Of a DNA stretch of 6,757 bases, positions 5,741-6,757 are shown in pieces. Numbering within the stretch: position 1 is the stretch's first letter; every line of letters starts with the position of its first letter. Position numbers and translations under genes: made by a program. The stretch spans positions 1 to 6,757 of the forward strand of contig JAPPKT010000506.1 in NCBI GenBank assembly GCA_028819675.1, given 5' to 3'. The stretch is from Caldilineaceae bacterium (GTDB lineage: Bacteria > Chloroflexota > Anaerolineae > Caldilineales > Caldilineaceae). The notes under the pieces were generated by a model. That model searched no databases. It was not told the DNA's origin and saw nothing but the letters and a program-made list of their open reading frames with translations.

Positions 5741-6616
5741 CAGGCCGAGGGCTACAACCTTGTCGGCCAGTTTGGCATGCTCCTCGGCGGTGAGGGGCTC
5801 GCCGGGCGGGCGCGGGGCGCCGCAGTCTATGCCGAGGCGTTGACCGAGTACGGCCTTGATGGCGCCGTGGAACTTGAAGGGCACGCTCAGCGCTTCGGCG
5901 GCGGAGGATGCCTTCTCCTGCGCTTTGCTGGCTGCCGGGATGTCGCCGGCCTCGTAGGCGCGCCAGATGGCGACCCAGAGTTCGGGGGCCATGTTGGGCG
6001 GGCCGTCGACGCAGCCAGTGGCGCCAATCAGAAGGGCAGGCAGGAAGAGGCGAGAATTCCCGATCAGGCAGGAGAGACCCATTTCGGCGAAGGTCTTGAC
6101 GTAGGGGATGTAGGGTGCGGAATGTTTGAGCCCGGCCAGTTGGGGGACGCGCTCCTGGATCTTGGCCATGAGATCCGGCGTGATTTCGACTCCGGTGGCG
6201 CTGGGGAGATTATAGACAAAGAAGGGAAGATCGGCGGCGGCCGCGACGATGCGATAGTGTTCCACGATGCCCCTGTCGCTCTGGCCATAGAAGAAGGGCG
6301 GGACACAGCAGATGGCTTCGCAGCCGGCTTTGGCCGCGTGTTCGGCGAGGCGGGCAGAGCGGGCGGTGGTGGGGGCGCCGACATGCATGATGTTGGCAAT
6401 GCGCCCCTGGTTTTGGTCGGAGGCAATCTCGGCGATGCGACAGTTTTCGGCGTCGTCCAGGAGGACGCTTTCCCCCGTGCCGCCGGCCACCCAGAAACCG
6501 TGTACGCCGGTCTGGATGTTGAACTCCATTACTTGGCGAAAGGCGTCCTCGTTGAGGCGCCCATCAGCGGACATCGGCGTGATGATGGCCGGAAAAATCC
6601 CATTGAAGCTTTTCAT
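5723..6616 (-). CDS. DapA/NanA-superfamily (class I) aldolase or lyase, 297 aa
   Basis: This is a cytoplasmic (beta/alpha)8-barrel enzyme of the dihydrodipicolinate synthase/N-acetylneuraminate lyase superfamily, which acts through a Schiff base between a lysine and a pyruvate-like keto acid. Visible motifs are FPAIITPM (8-15), the GGTGES carboxylate-binding loop (45-50), PPFFYG (106-111), YNLPSATG with catalytic Tyr135 (135-142), and GLKHS with Schiff-base Lys164. Length equals the family norm of about 290-300. True DapA has arginine in YNVPSRTG (Arg138 in E. coli); here that position is Ala140. Dihydrodipicolinate synthase is therefore unlikely, and a sugar-acid or neuraminate lyase, keto-deoxy acid aldolase or related activity fits better. 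The substrate is unresolved. The ATG at 6616 has a weak purine-rich AAGAGAG about 7 nt upstream (6624-6630). The gene has its own promoter and is convergent with the TPR gene. Confidence 0.92.
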   Translation of the reverse strand: MKSFNGIFPAIITPMSADGRLNEDAFRQVMEFNIQTGVHGFWVAGGTGESVLLDDAENCRIAEIASDQNQGRIANIMHVGAPTTARSARLAEHAAKAGCEAICCVPPFFYGQSDRGIVEHYRIVAAAADLPFFVYNLPSATGVEITPDLMAKIQERVPQLAGLKHSAPYIPYVKTFAEMGLSCLIGNSRLFLPALLIGATGCVDGPPNMAPELWVAIWRAYEAGDIPAASKAQEKASSAAEALSVPFKFHGAIKAVLGQRLGIDCGAPRPPGEPLTAEEHAKLADKVVALGLDCSGQ

Positions 6617-6636
6617 GTGACACTCTCTTGTGGCTG

Positions 6637-6658
6637 TGACGGCGTCTTGGAGCCGTCA
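6637..6658. promoter_or_regulatory. Inverted repeat over the aldolase transcription start (operator candidate)
   Basis: TGACGGC (6637-6643) and GCCGTCA (6652-6658) are perfect 7-bp reverse complements with an 8-bp centre. One arm touches the -10 box and the predicted start (near 6651) falls in the centre, so the RNA would contain only one arm. That favours a protein-binding DNA operator over an RNA hairpin. The regulator is unknown. Confidence 0.45.
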
Positions 6659-6686
6659 TTATCGCACGGATGGGTGCAGGTGTCGA
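6658..6686 (-). promoter_or_regulatory. Sigma70-type promoter of the aldolase gene
   Basis: On the minus strand TCGACA (6681-6686, five of six matches to TTGACA) and GATAAT (6658-6663, five of six) are separated by exactly 17 bp. TGC directly before the -10 gives an extended -10 element. Transcription should start near 6651, about 35 nt upstream of the ATG. This is the best promoter in the window. Confidence 0.6.
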
Positions 6687-6709
6687 TAGCACAGAAATGA
6701 GCGGGTGCA
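6672..6709. repeat. Direct repeat GGGTGCA upstream of the aldolase gene
   Basis: GGGTGCA occurs at 6672-6678, inside the promoter spacer, and at 6703-6709, with a 31-bp period (about three helical turns). It could be a pair of regulator sites, but a 7-bp repeat may be chance. I see no gene in the rest of the right flank up to 6757. Confidence 0.25.
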
Positions 6710-6757
6710 TCCCAAATTGGTTGCTGGGTCAGGTAAGGCCAAGGAGCGCAAGAGGGT

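Noticed and set aside
54..6616. A single sialic-acid catabolic cluster (sialidase, transporter, neuraminate lyase)
   Set aside because: The genes are not in one operon, the propeller lacks visible catalytic residues, the ATPase is peptide-type, and no NanE, NanK or sialic-acid transporter is present. I kept it only as a weak hypothesis.
5726..6700. Plus-strand open frame of 324 codons opposite the aldolase gene
   Set aside because: It is an antisense shadow in GC-rich coding DNA: Gly/Ala/Asp-rich with no recognisable domain, while the minus strand encodes an intact aldolase with catalytic motifs.

Overview
The window is a GC-rich bacterial chromosomal segment of 6.76 kb with four protein-coding genes: three on the minus strand and one on the plus strand. 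No rRNA, tRNA, CRISPR array, transposase or phage gene is visible. The best guess for the host is a member of the Chloroflexota (Anaerolineae/Caldilineae-like). This rests on a lipoprotein with a Thr/Pro-rich linker just after the lipobox, a large TPR lipoprotein, a secreted Asp-box protein, an oligopeptide-type ABC ATPase and a DapA-superfamily aldolase. The taxonomic call is inference from protein style, not from a marker gene.

Layout, left to right. Positions 54-1934 (minus) encode a secreted Asp-box (BNR/sialidase-like) beta-propeller. Downstream of its TAA stop, in the same frame and out to the window edge, lies sequence that reads like the start of an Ig-like/IPT-type domain. Positions 2153-3178 (minus) encode a complete OppF/DppF-type ATPase with its C-terminal four-cysteine region. 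A 218-bp gap between these two minus genes holds a plausible promoter, a leader hairpin and a good ribosome binding site for the Asp-box gene. A 204-bp divergent region (3179-3382) separates the ATPase from a plus-strand TPR lipoprotein (3383-5623).

The TPR gene ends in an inverted repeat inside its last codons. Ten codons later comes a long imperfect hairpin capped by a UACG tetraloop (5629-5670). This sits between the TPR gene and the convergent aldolase gene (5723-6616, minus). Three degenerate 16-bp tandem repeats run across the end of the aldolase gene and supply its stop codon. Upstream of the aldolase there is a convincing sigma70-type promoter whose -10/start region is overlaid by a 7-bp inverted repeat, which looks like an operator.

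How the genes relate. The ATPase and the Asp-box gene are co-directional and could be partly co-transcribed. The TPR and aldolase genes are convergent and separately expressed. A loose theme of extracellular glycan/peptide sensing, uptake and 2-keto-acid breakdown (sialidase-like protein, Opp-type ATPase, NanA/DapA-family aldolase) can be imagined. However, the sialidase-like protein has no visible catalytic signature and the ATPase has no permeases beside it, so a pathway is not demonstrated. I see no clear, wholly new system. The best leads are the in-frame continuation past the Asp-box gene stop, the uncharacterised C-terminal domain of the TPR lipoprotein, and the structured 3' end between the convergent genes.
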